This document shows, one piece after another, positions 48,201-57,478 of a stretch of 64,000 nt of DNA. Position numbers and translations under genes: made by a program. The DNA is from Oryzias latipes (lineage: Eukaryota > Chordata > Actinopteri > Beloniformes > Adrianichthyidae). Location: assembly GCF_002234675.1 (NCBI RefSeq), contig NC_019881.2, positions 17,548,494 to 17,612,493 on the forward strand, in the 5' to 3' direction. The notes under the pieces are model-generated. The model saw nothing but the letters and a program-made list of their open reading frames with translations. It had not been told where the DNA came from and did no database searches. The number at the start of each line of letters is the position of its first letter. Within the stretch, counting starts at the first letter, position 1.

Positions 48201-51200
48201 TGTGGGACGGGCTGCTGGTGTGGAGCAACCCCGCCCCCCCTTTTAGTCACCCTTAATTGAGAGTTATCTGTTTATATGCTCTCTCGCTAGCTTGCAGCAA
48301 CCTTACACCTCCAACCTTATATTACCGGTGCAACGAAAATGGCAACCCATGTTGGAGCTACCCAGCCATACAGTTTCAAGCCAAATGCCAGAGAAAAATT
48401 AAGACGTATATAAATATTATCTTCTACAAATCATTTCTTTCAAGAAAAATAGTTTTTTTGAACAAAGAAATACTCAGACATGCTAATTTAAGCTTCATTT
48501 TCCTGATAGATGCCCTACATCTTCAGAAAATGCCACAAGAACTTGTTAAAAACAATTTTCATCACTGTGGGTCTTTTAAGCTACCAGGGTCAGTACAGCC
48601 CATCTTACTTAATCCTTCTCTACACCTCCTGTATTTTGATGCATTGTCATTCAACACAACAAACAGGTAACCGGTGTAAGTTAGTGACTGCAACATGTGC
48701 CAGGGCAAGTGCACGTGGGCTGACATTTATGTGTGTTGACTGAGGCGGCTAATTAACAAAGCTTTTTTAGGCTTTTGACCAGAAAAGTGAAGTGAGGAAA
48801 GACGTGACGGCAAACAACAAGCAAATGTGTGATGTGAGTTGGATGTGCAAAAATACATTCTTGGGAAAGTGAAGGTGGACATTGGAGTTACCCACCTGGG
48901 GGTGGAGAAACCTCCAGAGATATCTCAGGTAGGGTTGGGGCACCATTACTGTCTGGGGCAACACTTTCTGAGCATGTGACAGATATAATGGTGGATGGAA
49001 CAGCTACTTGAACACAAAGCTTCAGAGGCCGCAGTCGCCCACATATAATACAGAAGCACGCATGTCTATCCATCTACCTTCTTGCAAGTTCTATACCAAT
49101 ATTACATACAGAAATACATGTTTTAATTTTTTTCAAATCTCACATTTTAAACTATCTTTACATAAGTCGTGGTTCCTTTTTTTTACTGAAATGTGAATAT
49201 TTTTCTCAATTTACCATATTTTTAGTTATTAATGGGACAGACTGCACTAATGCTGGATTAAGACAGTTTAAGTTGTACTTAATTATATTAATCTGTGTAG
49301 ATCTGCACCATAATTCCCTTATTTCTGGTATTAACTTGTTTCTTCAAGTAAACTGATAAACGATTAATGTTTAATTCACGTCTAATCCGTTTGAAAACAT
49401 ATTTTCCTTCATAGTCTAAGACGAAGAATTGATTGTGTTCGGAGCCGGAGGATTTGTAGTCTTGACGCTTCAGTGTTTGGGGAAATCTTTAGTTTTAAAG
49501 TGGGTTTTGTTCTTAAAGCCAACCTAAATTCATAGATTGTCACTTATAGAAGTGTTGTTTATTGTGTCAGATTGAATAAAAGTGAAATAAAATATCAATT
49601 TTTGCCATGAAAAAACAAAAAATTGCAATAATTTATTATTACTACAGCATTAAAATCTACACTAGGAAGGAAAACAGTTTAACATAAGTTATAGATTATA
49701 ATATGTTTATCTAGTGAGCAACTTCCCCTCTAACTTCAGTGAATTCAAATGAAAGCATAAATGGTAAATTTCTGTTCTGTTGCCACAAGATTAGCACCAT
49801 AAGCCTCTTAAACAAACAAAGGGCTGATTCAGGATTTTTATTTTTAAAATAAGTCACAGATTTAGTTTAATTTCTAGCCTATAAAAGCAATAAATAGCCT
49901 GTTTTTCTTTTGGGAAAATGTATTGACTACAGGTTATAGTATTAGATTTGATGAGCAAGTGAAAGACATGTTTTATTTTAGGTTTTTCCCCAATTATTTT
50001 TAGTTGCACTCTGAAACATTAAGCTCAGCCTTCAACCCCCTCTGGAGCCTCAAGATGCTGCAGCTCCAAGGTCAAATCTGAAGGGTCAGTATAGAGAGGC
50101 AGTGATATGCCAGCAACATGCTCACATGGAAGAGGCAGGGCGGCGTCAGCTGAATCAACACAGAGGGATCAGCTGGCCCGCGCAAAAAATGTCACAGATA
50201 CAAAGAGCTTCACCTCCAAGAACGACAGCACAATCACGCTGCTGTTTATCGGCTCTGTCTGTACATGTCTGTCTGTGTTTTGACTTCCACGCCACACGTG
50301 ACTGTCATGTCTGAATAGATGTTTGTTTTTGCTTTTTTTAAATTGCTTTGGTACCTTTTTGATCAAAGTTTAGGTGATTATTATTTTTCAGTAAGGTACA
50401 CTCACCCTCTGGCTGGCCATTTGGAGTGTCATCTGTAAAAAATATAAACAAAACACTCATGAATCCAACAGTGAAACAATTTCAGGGTTTGGACTTGACG
50501 AAAAAAAGATGATCTACCGTACTTCTTTTCTATACGTTGACCTGTTGGTCACCAAAGTCTCTAACTTCTTCGTGACGCATCAGGCTAAAACACCAGTAAG
50601 ACTTAACTGATCATAAAAAGAGTCTTCACTGAGAGCCTGTTTGATTGCCCTCAGCGCTACCTAGACCTACTGTAAGAACCTTCATGAGGACCTTACTGGG
50701 AAAGAACAGGGTATAAACACAAATTAGCGGGTTTGTTTTTGAAAAAGTGCAAAAATACTTCTTCTTTTTGGGTCAATTTTAAGAAAAGTGTAAACTAAAG
50801 CATCCATTTTCTCATGCAATGGTCAAAGGATTTCCATTTTAAGGTATTAATAGAAGCAGTTTTGGTTGAGTTGGTGACCATAGGAAAGGTTTTGTCGGTT
50901 AGGGACTGCACAGGCATTTGGGTTTTTGGATCTAGTTTTGGAACCATGCAGACTGATAGTATTTTATAAATACCACAAATATAGAAAGCTAAAACTGCTC
51001 CCAAAAAGCCCTGATTGGATTGTAGTTCCAGTTTGAGGTATGCTTGCACCTATTGGAATGTTACCACTTATGTTGATGGTGCCTTGCTTTTACAACGAAA
51101 AAGATGAGAGAAGAGCTGGCTTAAGAGTCCAACAACCAACATAGATATTTCGAAAATGTAATAGAAACTGGTAAAATTCCTGACATAATTTTATTTATTT

Positions 51201-53537
51201 TTATGTCAAAGAAAAGATTAGTTTTAAATGAAAAGAAACCTCTTGGTTTTTTACAAATTGTTTACCACAACACCTAATGCTTCTTTCATCCACTAGCTTC
51301 TCAGCTTCATGTCTCCCTCTTTTGTAATAATTTCCCTCGAAGCATTCCTTGTCTAAATTAGCAACTCCCCCACCTCACTTCAAAACAATGCGTCAGTGGG
51401 CAACGAACCACGGTCCACGGTCACATCATTTCACCCGAGAGAGAGCTGTGTCTGCTCTCCACCTCCTCTCCCTCAGGATGATGGCAGTGGAGAAAGGTTT
51501 TGTTTTACCTCTGAGGGCTGCCATTGAAGCTGACAGGCTTCAGGTATGCGCAGCTGTTGCCTCTCATGGCGTGCAGACAGAGGGCTTAATACCAGCTCAG
51601 ATGAGAGCCAAACTCAAACTTGCTTTCTTCTAGACTTTTATTAAAATGGTGATCCAACACTATTGTTTTTTTATTTTTTATTTTGTCTTTTTGTTTTCAC
51701 TAAGCTCAATTTGTTAACTTGTTGAGTCTGAAAGTGAGCTACAACTGTACTTGAGTGACAATTAGCTGCTGACAGGCCTTCCTCCTGTAAATGGCTTCAG
51801 GTCTGACTTATGATTGATGTTGTGTTTCCTCATGATACACAGTGGTGGCCCTTCGACCAACACTCACATGCTGTTAACAGCGAGGACAGCCCCAGAGGGG
51901 TTGCATGGGCAAAAGGGCAGAAGTCTAATAAGGAGGATGAATGGTCTGTGCTAAATGGAAGGTTGCAGGGAGATGTCTGTTTTGGCATGCAATGAAGGCG
52001 AGGAGGAGGAGGAGGGTTTGGTTGACAGTGGAAGGAGATGGTAGGGGGGACACAGGATGGGGATTAAAAGTGTGCTCATTCTGAACTATTCCAGGGACAA
52101 GAATCCCATTCCCAAGCGACCCGCAGACGAATCAGTGCATCCGTCATTCCTACTTTAGACTTTTTAAAGGCTTAAGAGTGTGGTGTTTAAAAACAACAGC
52201 CCTGCCCCCTCCTCACTCACCTTATCCTCAGCTGTTCCGAGTCATTTAAAGAACAATACTTTTCCACTCATTTATTTGCTGCACTTGTATCTATTTATGG
52301 GCGATGATAGTATAAGACAGGAATCTGCTGCCTCTACTTTGCCATAGCTTTGTCTCTGAGGGGATCAAGGATGTTTATCGAAGAGTAGGAACCCTGTTGG
52401 AGCACCTGGGCTTGTCATGGGCCGGTCACTGTCACATCACTTCATACACAACAATTTCAATCACAAGGCATGTTATGGAAAATGTGGAGCCAGCTGCACG
52501 TGACTTTTCAAATGTCTCTTTCGGGGTTCTTTAGAGCACCAAACAAAAGGCCCAAATCACCTTACGATTTGGTTTAAAATTGCAAAACAACCTTTCCTTT
52601 TGGAAGAGATTGGTTTCAACTTTACAGATGCTTCTCAAATGTCCCACTAATGTTTTACTATGTGTGTACTAATTTTATTGGAGTGTTGAAACCTGCTGCA
52701 GACATTTGGGTAGTCCTCTGGCAGACACTAAAGCTCTCATCTTGTCATCTGAAGGCTAAGCACTGTGTTCTATATTTTTCTCGATGCCTGGGTGCATGGC
52801 CACCTCTCCCGAGCAGCTGAATTAAGAGAAGCCTGGGTGTAACAGCATATTGCAATGACAGACAAAAGCAGATTAAAACAGTGTGTTGATGGACATGACT
52901 CTACAGCTAAGAGACAGGAAGTTTGTGAGGAAGAGAGATTCAGGATGCGGGTGGGAGAGGGGATTGGTTAAGATGCTGTAGGTGTTTGAATTAGAGGTCT
53001 CATGAGTCTGCTTTGCTGCATTTGTTGCTAGGAAGACATCTATGCTTTAACCTCACATGGCTTCACTTACAATCCATGATCCTTCATGGGGGGGGCTTTG
53101 CTGTTGTCTGCCTTGGCACTCATCAACATTCCAACCAATGCTCCCCTCATCGTTTATCTTCAGGCGGACCCATGCAGACCACGGGCAACAATACTATCTG
53201 TGTTTAAGCCTCAAATATTCTTTTCCTCCAAAGACGGTAGAGCAACACATGCATCAGTAATACAACACCACTGTCAAAGGCACTTTGAGGATTCCTATCC
53301 TCAAGCTGGCAAGCAAAGTGATGGATCTCCCTGCAGTGAAGAAACACGGACTCTGTTCCTCTCAATCAAAGACGCATAACTATAAATAATGCCATTTGTG
53401 CATGCAAGTGCTACTACTTTATTCCTTCACAATGTGTACTGACAAATGAGAAAAAACAATCAGAATTAGATTTTAGAAGTTGTTTCACATGTCGGCACTC
53501 TGTCAACACTCATACCTTTTTTTGTGGGCTCTGGCAT
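21257..53537 (-). CDS. mybpc1: Myosin-binding protein C, slow type
   Basis: A thick-filament protein of the skeletal sarcomere that binds myosin, titin and actin and tunes cross-bridge cycling. Exons in reading order: 53516-53537, 50406-50432, 48896-49003, 47401-47616, 46319-46357, 45029-45070, 44543-44584, 43999-44109, 41455-41603, 41265-41382, 41130-41181, 40437-40493, 36352-36518, 36132-36264, 33129-33253, 32928-33033, 32293-32459, 32043-32208, 31861-31967, 31645-31781, 31113-31272, 30897-31001, 30625-30813, 29959-30093, 28025-28192, 27863-27951, 27592-27787, 27287-27426, 27040-27199, 25674-25810, 25255-25441, 21257-21351. They total 3852 nt, 1283 aa. Order: Pro/Ser/Glu-rich N-terminus (1-165), Ig C1 (about 166-291), M-motif (292-383), Ig C2-C5 (384-750), FN3 C6 and C7 (751-949), Ig C8, FN3 C9, Ig C10 (to 1252), tail. 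Start MPEPTKK matches mammalian MYBPC1, as do [11 protein letters not shown] and [10 protein letters not shown]. The N-terminal region is longer than in mammals. Confidence 0.95.
22050..22110 (+). repeat. Retroposon 3' tail fragment
   Basis: Contains gggctatataaataaaattg followed by aactgaattga, the end of a common fish retroposon. A reverse-oriented relative is at 10445-10500 (caattcaattaattcataaa). Confidence 0.5.
22288..22618. repeat. Same repeat type, copy B, ending in a head-to-head inverted piece
   Basis: The plus-strand copy runs from tgtgtggagtttgcatgctc to ataggctccccgttacccc. About 60 bp further the segment 22574-22618 repeats 22447-22502 in reverse (gacctgtccaggatgtccc on each arm), so the locus can fold back. 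Confidence 0.7.
23690..24480. repeat. Possible unclassified repeat in the last mybpc1 intron
   Basis: Begins gttaaagccccctccgataa, similar in form to the TTAA-type ends seen elsewhere, and is more GC-rich than its surroundings. A 136-codon minus frame (24062-24472) lacks recognisable features. No matching right end was found. Confidence 0.35.
26312..26349. repeat. Compound microsatellite (C)n(CA)n
   Basis: A run of about 16 C followed by about 11 CA units, in a mybpc1 intron. Length is likely polymorphic. Confidence 0.9.
28239..29378. mobile_element. hAT-like element of 1.14 kb in a mybpc1 intron
   Basis: Ends TAGTGATG and (reverse) TAGAGATG, flanked by tttccaac (28231-28238) and cttccaac (29379-29386), a 7-of-8 target duplication. 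It includes a retroposon-like 3' stretch ending gagctaataaacctgctgca near 28700. No transposase frame was recognised. Confidence 0.65.
32480..32600 (-). repeat. Retroposon 3' tail fragment in a mybpc1 intron
   Basis: tttatttatatagcaccttt and agctcaaggtgctgtacata are standard fish retroposon tail sequences. They follow mybpc1 exon 32293-32459 by 20 bp. A related short piece is at 17890-17950. Confidence 0.5.
33300..36100. other. mybpc1 intron without recognised content
   Basis: A 2.9 kb AT-rich intron between the two exons of Ig domain C2. No exon with matching phase is needed and no repeat with clear ends was seen. Confidence 0.5.
37275..37479 (-). mobile_element. TTAACCCTTGTGC MITE, copy 2
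   Basis: Reverse-oriented relative of the MITE at 10648-10860, sharing its whole length (for example gggtcatctagacccact-like and caccagtgaagatcac-like blocks). The left TTAA is now GTAA and the right is intact. It is nested in the element at 37235-37814. Confidence 0.85.
37503..37795 (+). pseudogene. Tc1/mariner transposase fragment
   Basis: The open frame reads like the middle of a fish Tc1 DDE transposase: [48 protein letters not shown]. The usual WSDETK aspartate is Asn here, so a catalytic residue is lost. The N-terminal DNA-binding part and the rest of the catalytic domain are absent. Non-functional. Confidence 0.85.
39445..39530. repeat. Hairpin MITE fragment (gtttggacacacct type)
   Basis: agtttggacacacctgcaca and its inverted partner agcaggtgtgtccaaact form a short hairpin, followed by tttggtctgcactgta. 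This is the tip of a widespread fish DNA transposon. Confidence 0.65.
41703..43879 (+). mobile_element. TTAAAGACCCAC family, copy 6 (split by a 1.6 kb insertion)
   Basis: The left end (aaaatcccactccaatccta) stops at 41733 and the copy resumes at 43318 (tattttaaaagtgtttcc). The join matches intact copy 7, and TA is present on both sides of the insert. Its right end is cagtgggtctttaaa. The reading frame at 43553-43696 encodes [20 protein letters not shown] followed by EENEDVRG and 19 more residues to a stop. Confidence 0.82.
41734..43317. mobile_element. TA-flanked element with ends CCGTAAATTCCGGAC and a CpG-rich core
   Basis: The 15-bp ends CCGTAAATTCCGGAC and the inverted CCGTAATTTCCGGAC differ at one base. 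TA flanks both ends. It sits inside copy 6 of the TTAAAGACCCAC family, which proves insertion. Near the ends are cgcaccc/agccgcac motifs. From about 42290 to 42740 it is GC- and CpG-rich. The 89-codon frame at 42463-42732 ([18 protein letters not shown]...) has no family I recognise. No transposase frame was seen, so it is non-autonomous. The TA target suggests Tc1/mariner mobilisation, which is inference. Confidence 0.8.
45811..46125. mobile_element. Foldback element with 33-bp inverted ends
   Basis: The left arm gaatcggttagttcaaaagg plus ggcccaagtcca is matched in reverse at 46093-46125 with two differences. The interior of about 250 bp is AT-rich and non-coding. Lies in a mybpc1 intron between the 42-nt and 39-nt cassette exons. 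Confidence 0.7.
48046..48578 (+). mobile_element. TTAAAGACCCAC family, copy 7
   Basis: Most complete ends: left tttaaagacccactctgatc, right cactgtgggtcttttaagc, each with TTAA or near-TTAA at the boundary. It contains the CG-rich block at about 48230 and an ATG at 48339 giving [16 protein letters not shown] before the frame decays. Lies in a mybpc1 intron. Confidence 0.8.
50433..53515. other. mybpc1: mybpc1 intron 1
   Basis: A 3.1 kb first coding intron. Apart from a MEF2-type site at 53380-53389 and a purine-rich run near 52000, nothing was recognised. Short plus-strand frames (such as 53086-53379) look random. First introns of muscle genes often hold enhancers, so this is the best place to look for one. 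Confidence 0.5.
53380..53389 (+). promoter_or_regulatory. MEF2-type site in mybpc1 intron 1
   Basis: The sequence CTATAAATAA fits the MEF2 consensus YTAWWWWTAR exactly. It lies about 130 bp inside the first coding intron of a muscle gene. One 10-bp match can arise by chance in AT-rich DNA, so only the location makes it worth listing. Confidence 0.35.
53516..53537 (-). other. mybpc1: mybpc1 first coding exon (22 nt)
   Basis: This exon encodes MPEPTKK plus one base, then the donor gtatgag. The peptide is the same as the start of mammalian slow MyBP-C, which fixes the start codon at 53535-53537. The sequence just upstream on the coding strand (ttttcttgggacgcggctcaag) is presumed 5' UTR. A possible acceptor, ctttttgacag, near 53562 suggests a separate 5' non-coding exon. 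Confidence 0.85.
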
Positions 53538-53770
53538 CTTGAGCCGCGTCCCAAGAAAACTGTCAAAAAGTTACAAGATGAAAGTAGATAGAGCAGTGCG
53601 ACTGTAAGAAGTGAGGGCCTCTCTCAGTCCAGGAGGGAGAGACAGATGACAAGCCTACAGCTGGATGAAGCTCTGCAAACCCTATCACCAGAGTGATGGG
53701 ACGGATTGGAAAGGGAGGAGATGAAGAGGTGAAGAGGAGTCACAGATTCAGATGGGACTGGTTTTAAGGG

Positions 53771-53780
53771 CTTATATAGA
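53771..53780 (-). promoter_or_regulatory. mybpc1: TATA box candidate for mybpc1
   Basis: The coding strand reads tctatataag, an excellent TATA box, about 235 bp upstream of the start codon. This allows a start site near 53745 and one non-coding exon. A TATA promoter is common for muscle structural genes. The transcription start is inferred. Confidence 0.6.
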
Positions 53781-55682
53781 CCGGCAGTACGCTCCTCCTC
53801 TCTGCAAAGCAGCTTTGAGCTATACACCTATTGCAGCCACAGTCTCCTGTTGACAGATTATTATAAAGGACAGTTTTAAAGCTACGTGCAGGGGTTCCAC
53901 ACGTACATGTGAAGCTCAATATCCATCTAAGATGCAATCTTACAGTCATAACAACTAACAAATACACTAAAGAAAACAAGGTATATTTCATATTTTCTTA
54001 TCTGCATGTTCCCGGGAAATGCAATATAGTGGGGACATTTTTGTTCATTTGGATTATTTACACCTTTACATTAATTTATTTATGCCTAAACACTTAGGTA
54101 ACTAAAAATAATCCAAATTTTGATCTTCTTGCTGTGTCTGGGATGGGATTTCTTTATTTTCTGAGTCCAAACTTGCAGTCAAATTTTAAATTTTGTTACA
54201 AATCTCCCAAATATTATTTTTGTTATGCTTAAATGTTCAAAAATGTGAACCCATTATGACCCAGAAATGGTTAAAATGGTTTGACCTGATGCTGTGATGA
54301 GTTGATGCAACTTTCTAGGCAGTTGAGTGGCAGGCGAAGCACTGGGAGATATAAAAGGAAAAGGTGTCGTCATTGTCACAGGTCTGAAGCTGATGTAATA
54401 CTCTCCGACAATTCTCAGACACGCTCAGATGATGTGCTGCATATTCAGAGAATTTTGCGTATTTATTTTAAAAGAAGAGATCGAGATGCTGATGCAGATG
54501 CCAGATATCACCCTAATCCAGGGGGAATGCTGTCCAAGAGCAGGGGGCGTTCCAATCTGGCAAAGAAATACTGGTGAGATGCCTATAGAATGCCCAAACG
54601 GTTTATACTTAGAAAGCCGTCATAAGCATTGACATTTAACCCATGGATTTGGCAATTTTAACTATTAACAGTCAAATTGAAGCTTTTTAAAATTGAAATC
54701 ACCAATTTTTATTTGTTCTAAATTTTGACACTGTGACAGAAGTGCAACCAATGAGTTTTTGGATCATTTATTAGGGGATTCAAATAACTATCTGTTATAG
54801 TTACATCACCAAAGTGATTGATCTGAATATGATTGGGAGGGTTTCAATTAGGAAAGCACCTCATCTCAAATAACAGTTTTTGACGGTTCAGTTTTGGGCC
54901 TTGCTTGGTAACAGACGCTCAAATGTGTGGACCCATTTATAACTCTCCAGCAGTAAAGACCGGGCTTAGGAAAGGATCACATGGGTCTCCACAAAGAGCA
55001 CAAAACCATTTGGTATTCTTTGCGACAGAAGCAAATTTACATCCCACAGCCAGTTTTACCATGAGGTCACACAGCACAAGGGAAGAGTAAAAGAAGCCAC
55101 ATGCATTGCAAAGGGCTACACTGACACCCTCTGGTTCATTGCACACTTGTGAAGAGGCCCTAAGACTTTTGTCCCCAGAAACAAGCTGTTTATTATTAGA
55201 AAGCAGGTCTCCAAACTTACAGAAAACTTGATAAAATTGGTTAAAAAAATGTATGACAGTCAAATACCATAACGAGTTTCAGATTTGCTCATAATTCATC
55301 AATTACATACAACATTTTAAACTTGAAATCATTTGAGCTTTAATAGTTTGCTTTTTTTCAAGAATATAAAGTAACAGAATTTTAGATCTTTGTGCAATCC
55401 CAGGAACGTTTTCTATGCTTACCTCTTACCTCTTTCTTACCTCTTTTGCGTCATCACCATAATTTCCCAAAAACCCATTTTGTTTGCACAATAACTTTAA
55501 AGTTCAGCAGGAATTTTTCTGTCCATCCTTTTTTTTGTTTAAAAAAATACATTAGAAATGTGTAGAAATCTTTGACTGAATATGTGTGTGAGTGTGACAT
55601 CACACATAGAAAATGGCTCAATCAATTCAGTCGAATTTTTTCATAAAATGCACGTCACCATATTGGAACCAGATGATATAAG

Positions 55683-55921
55683 TATGTAAATGGCGTATAC
55701 TTAAATAGTGCTTTTCTATCTTCCTCAAAGGCCCAAAGCGTCTTACAGTCACAGACCCATTCACACACTGGTGGTGGCTCTGCTCCCGAACACTTGTGCC
55801 AACCTTCCACCAGGGTTAAGGAGGGATTCAGTGTCTTGCCCAAGGACGCTTTGACACATGGGCGGGCAAGGCGGGAATCGAACCTGCAATCTTCCGATCA
55901 GAGGTCGACCATCCCAGTAAG
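55683..55921 (-). mobile_element. tRNA-derived SINE
   Basis: The minus strand carries a clear Pol III B box (ggttcgattcc) preceded by gatcggaagattgca, then the fish-SINE body (ccttgggcaagacactgaat; tgtgtgaatgggtctgtgac) and a tail cactatttaagtatacgcca. An A box was not convincingly found, so the 5' end may be lost. This is a repeat, not a tRNA gene. Confidence 0.8.
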
Positions 55922-56274
55922 CAGTGATTGGTCCGAGTCGGTCAAGTCAGCATTTCTATTTCAACCAGTCTTGCCAATCAGGAGTGAGCTTGATGGAAGT
56001 CCACACAGTTAAAAGTATTAATCAAACATTTAAAACATTTGACACAAGACCACATTCTTTTATGGAGGCATCTGATTGGTTAGTGTATAACTTGAATAAT
56101 GTGCACTACAGAGAAAAATCATGAAAAAAATTAGTATTGGCAAGTACATGTTAAAAAAAGGTAGAGAAACAAGAATGGTTATTCTGACAAACAGAATGAC
56201 TGAGTAAAGCTGTTGATTTGAAATGAGTTGAAAGGATTTAAGATTATATACAACATTTTGGGACTGTCTGACAT

Positions 56275-56680
56275 AGGGCTGCACGATATAAGGAAAACTC
56301 GCGATATGCGATATTAGTTTTCAATATTGCGATGACGATATAACTTGCGATATATGAATAAATAACAAAACAACCAAAAACATCATTTTCCATTTCACTG
56401 CAACAGTTTAATTTAAATAAGATTTAACCCTAGTCTACATAGGAGGCAAACATAACATAAAAGAGCTCCATCCGATAGGTCAACAACTTGAGGGCTCAGA
56501 TCTAATTGGTTAAATGCATAAAGGATTAATTTTATTTGTTAAATACTTCAAGCTGCCATAAGATTGTTTTAGAACATTTAAGGTAACCATTTATTTCAAT
56601 TTTCACCGACTTTTGCGATATGTGTATTGCACAGCTTGATATTGCGATAACGATAAATTTGCGATTTAGTGTGCAGTCCT
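56275..56680. mobile_element. hAT-type MITE with intact target duplication
   Basis: Ends agggctgcac and gtgcagtcct are inverted with one mismatch. Both sides carry tgtctgacat (56265-56274 and 56681-56690), an identical 10-bp flank that covers the 8-bp duplication expected for hAT. The interior is rich in gcgatat motifs, a pattern common in fish genomes. Confidence 0.85.
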
Positions 56681-56864
56681 TGTCTGACATATCTTATTTT
56701 ACTCTTGTAATTTTGTATACTAAGTTAGCATACACACATTTTTCAAACCTCTTGACTAAGGAAAACACAAAAAGCAGCACGAGAATATGCTTGTCAAAAA
56801 TTATTCTACTTTTTGCCTCTTTATTTTTTTTGCATTCCCCATAAAATAAACAATGCAAGCGTAT

Positions 56865-57129
56865 TGCATTCAATAAAAAACAAAAACAAAGGTGTTCTTC
56901 ATTCTAATTTTTTCGTGTATTCAATAGAAAACAGGTGTTTTATTGTTCTAGTTTATGTATTCATATCTCTTTGCTTTTGTAGTTTATAGAAATAGTAGCA
57001 CAAAGGACAGAAAAAATTTAGCATGAAAAACACATAAAAAATAGTTAAAAAAACACCAGTTTTTAAAAAGATTGAATACATCAAAATAATTAGAACGAAG
57101 AACACTCGTTCTTTTTTTAATTGAATGCA
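56865..57129. repeat. Large inverted repeat downstream of the small Spi gene
   Basis: Arms of about 95 bp (56865-56957 and 57033-57129) share tgcattcaat, gtgttcttc.ttctaatt and tgtattcaat in reverse order around a 75-bp loop. Probably a foldback transposon. A hairpin RNA is possible but has no support here. Confidence 0.65.
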
Positions 57130-57365
57130 TGTCTTTCCATCCCAAAAAAAAAATTTTTTTGCACTTATTATATTTTATTATTTCAGGATCAGTTTTAAGA
57201 TAATATGTCAGTTTTGTGTCTGCCATATTTGGTGTTTTACTGCACTTTGACAACAGTAGAAGAATTAGAAAATTATTTAATTAACAGTTAAACACAGTAG
57301 ATTAACAAAGTTGCATTTGAAGGTTAAAACATACCCTTAAAAATGTCAACATTTCTTTAACACAC

Positions 57366-57371
57366 TTTATT
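57366..57371 (-). terminator. Poly(A) signal candidate for the small Spi gene
   Basis: AATAAA on the minus strand about 110 nt after the stop. It would give a very short 3' UTR and leave the inverted repeat at 56865-57129 outside the transcript. Confidence 0.4.
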
Positions 57372-57478
57372 ATTAGTGATAAATTCATTTAGAAAAATCA
57401 ACATGGTAAAGATGAAAACTACCAAAACATGAAAAACATGACATTCAGAAGAAAAACAACACAAGCTCTACATTGAGT

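Larger units (their letters stand above)
43999..50432 (-). other. mybpc1: mybpc1 N-terminal cassette exon array
   Basis: Seven consecutive small exons (27, 108, 216, 39, 42, 42 and 111 nt) all begin and end in phase 1, so most combinations can be skipped without a frameshift. Encoded sequence is low-complexity and rich in Pro, Ser, Thr, Asp and Glu. Three exons (50432, 46357, 44584) open with the same ATGA and encode DDTP, DDNP and DDSDP, which looks like copying of one ancestral exon. Two 42-nt exons carry basic-basic-x-Ser sites (TKKLSI, GRKDSV). Mammalian MYBPC1 is known for alternative splicing here. Skipping in this species is my inference. Confidence 0.75.
53790..57360. other. Intergenic between mybpc1 and the small Spi gene
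   Basis: Holds the SINE at 55683-55921, the hAT MITE at 56275-56680 and the inverted repeat at 56865-57129. The 91-codon frame at 54302-54577 is Arg/Asp-rich and unrecognised. Confidence 0.55.

Noticed and set aside
51580..51612. aataccagctcagatgagag resembles the coding part of the TTAAAGACCCAC family
   Set aside because: Only about 20 bp match and none of the flanking blocks or ends are present, so chance is likely.
53086..53379. 97-codon plus-strand frame in mybpc1 intron 1
   Set aside because: Antisense to the gene and near its promoter. No motif was recognised and overlapping frames are equally open.
54302..54577. 91-codon Arg/Asp-rich frame between mybpc1 and the Spi genes
   Set aside because: No start context, domain or conserved neighbour. 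Composition is repetitive (GATGCTGATGCAGATGCC).
55860..55915. tRNA-like sequence with a good B box
   Set aside because: It belongs to a SINE body and lacks an A box and a cloverleaf, so it is not called a tRNA gene.
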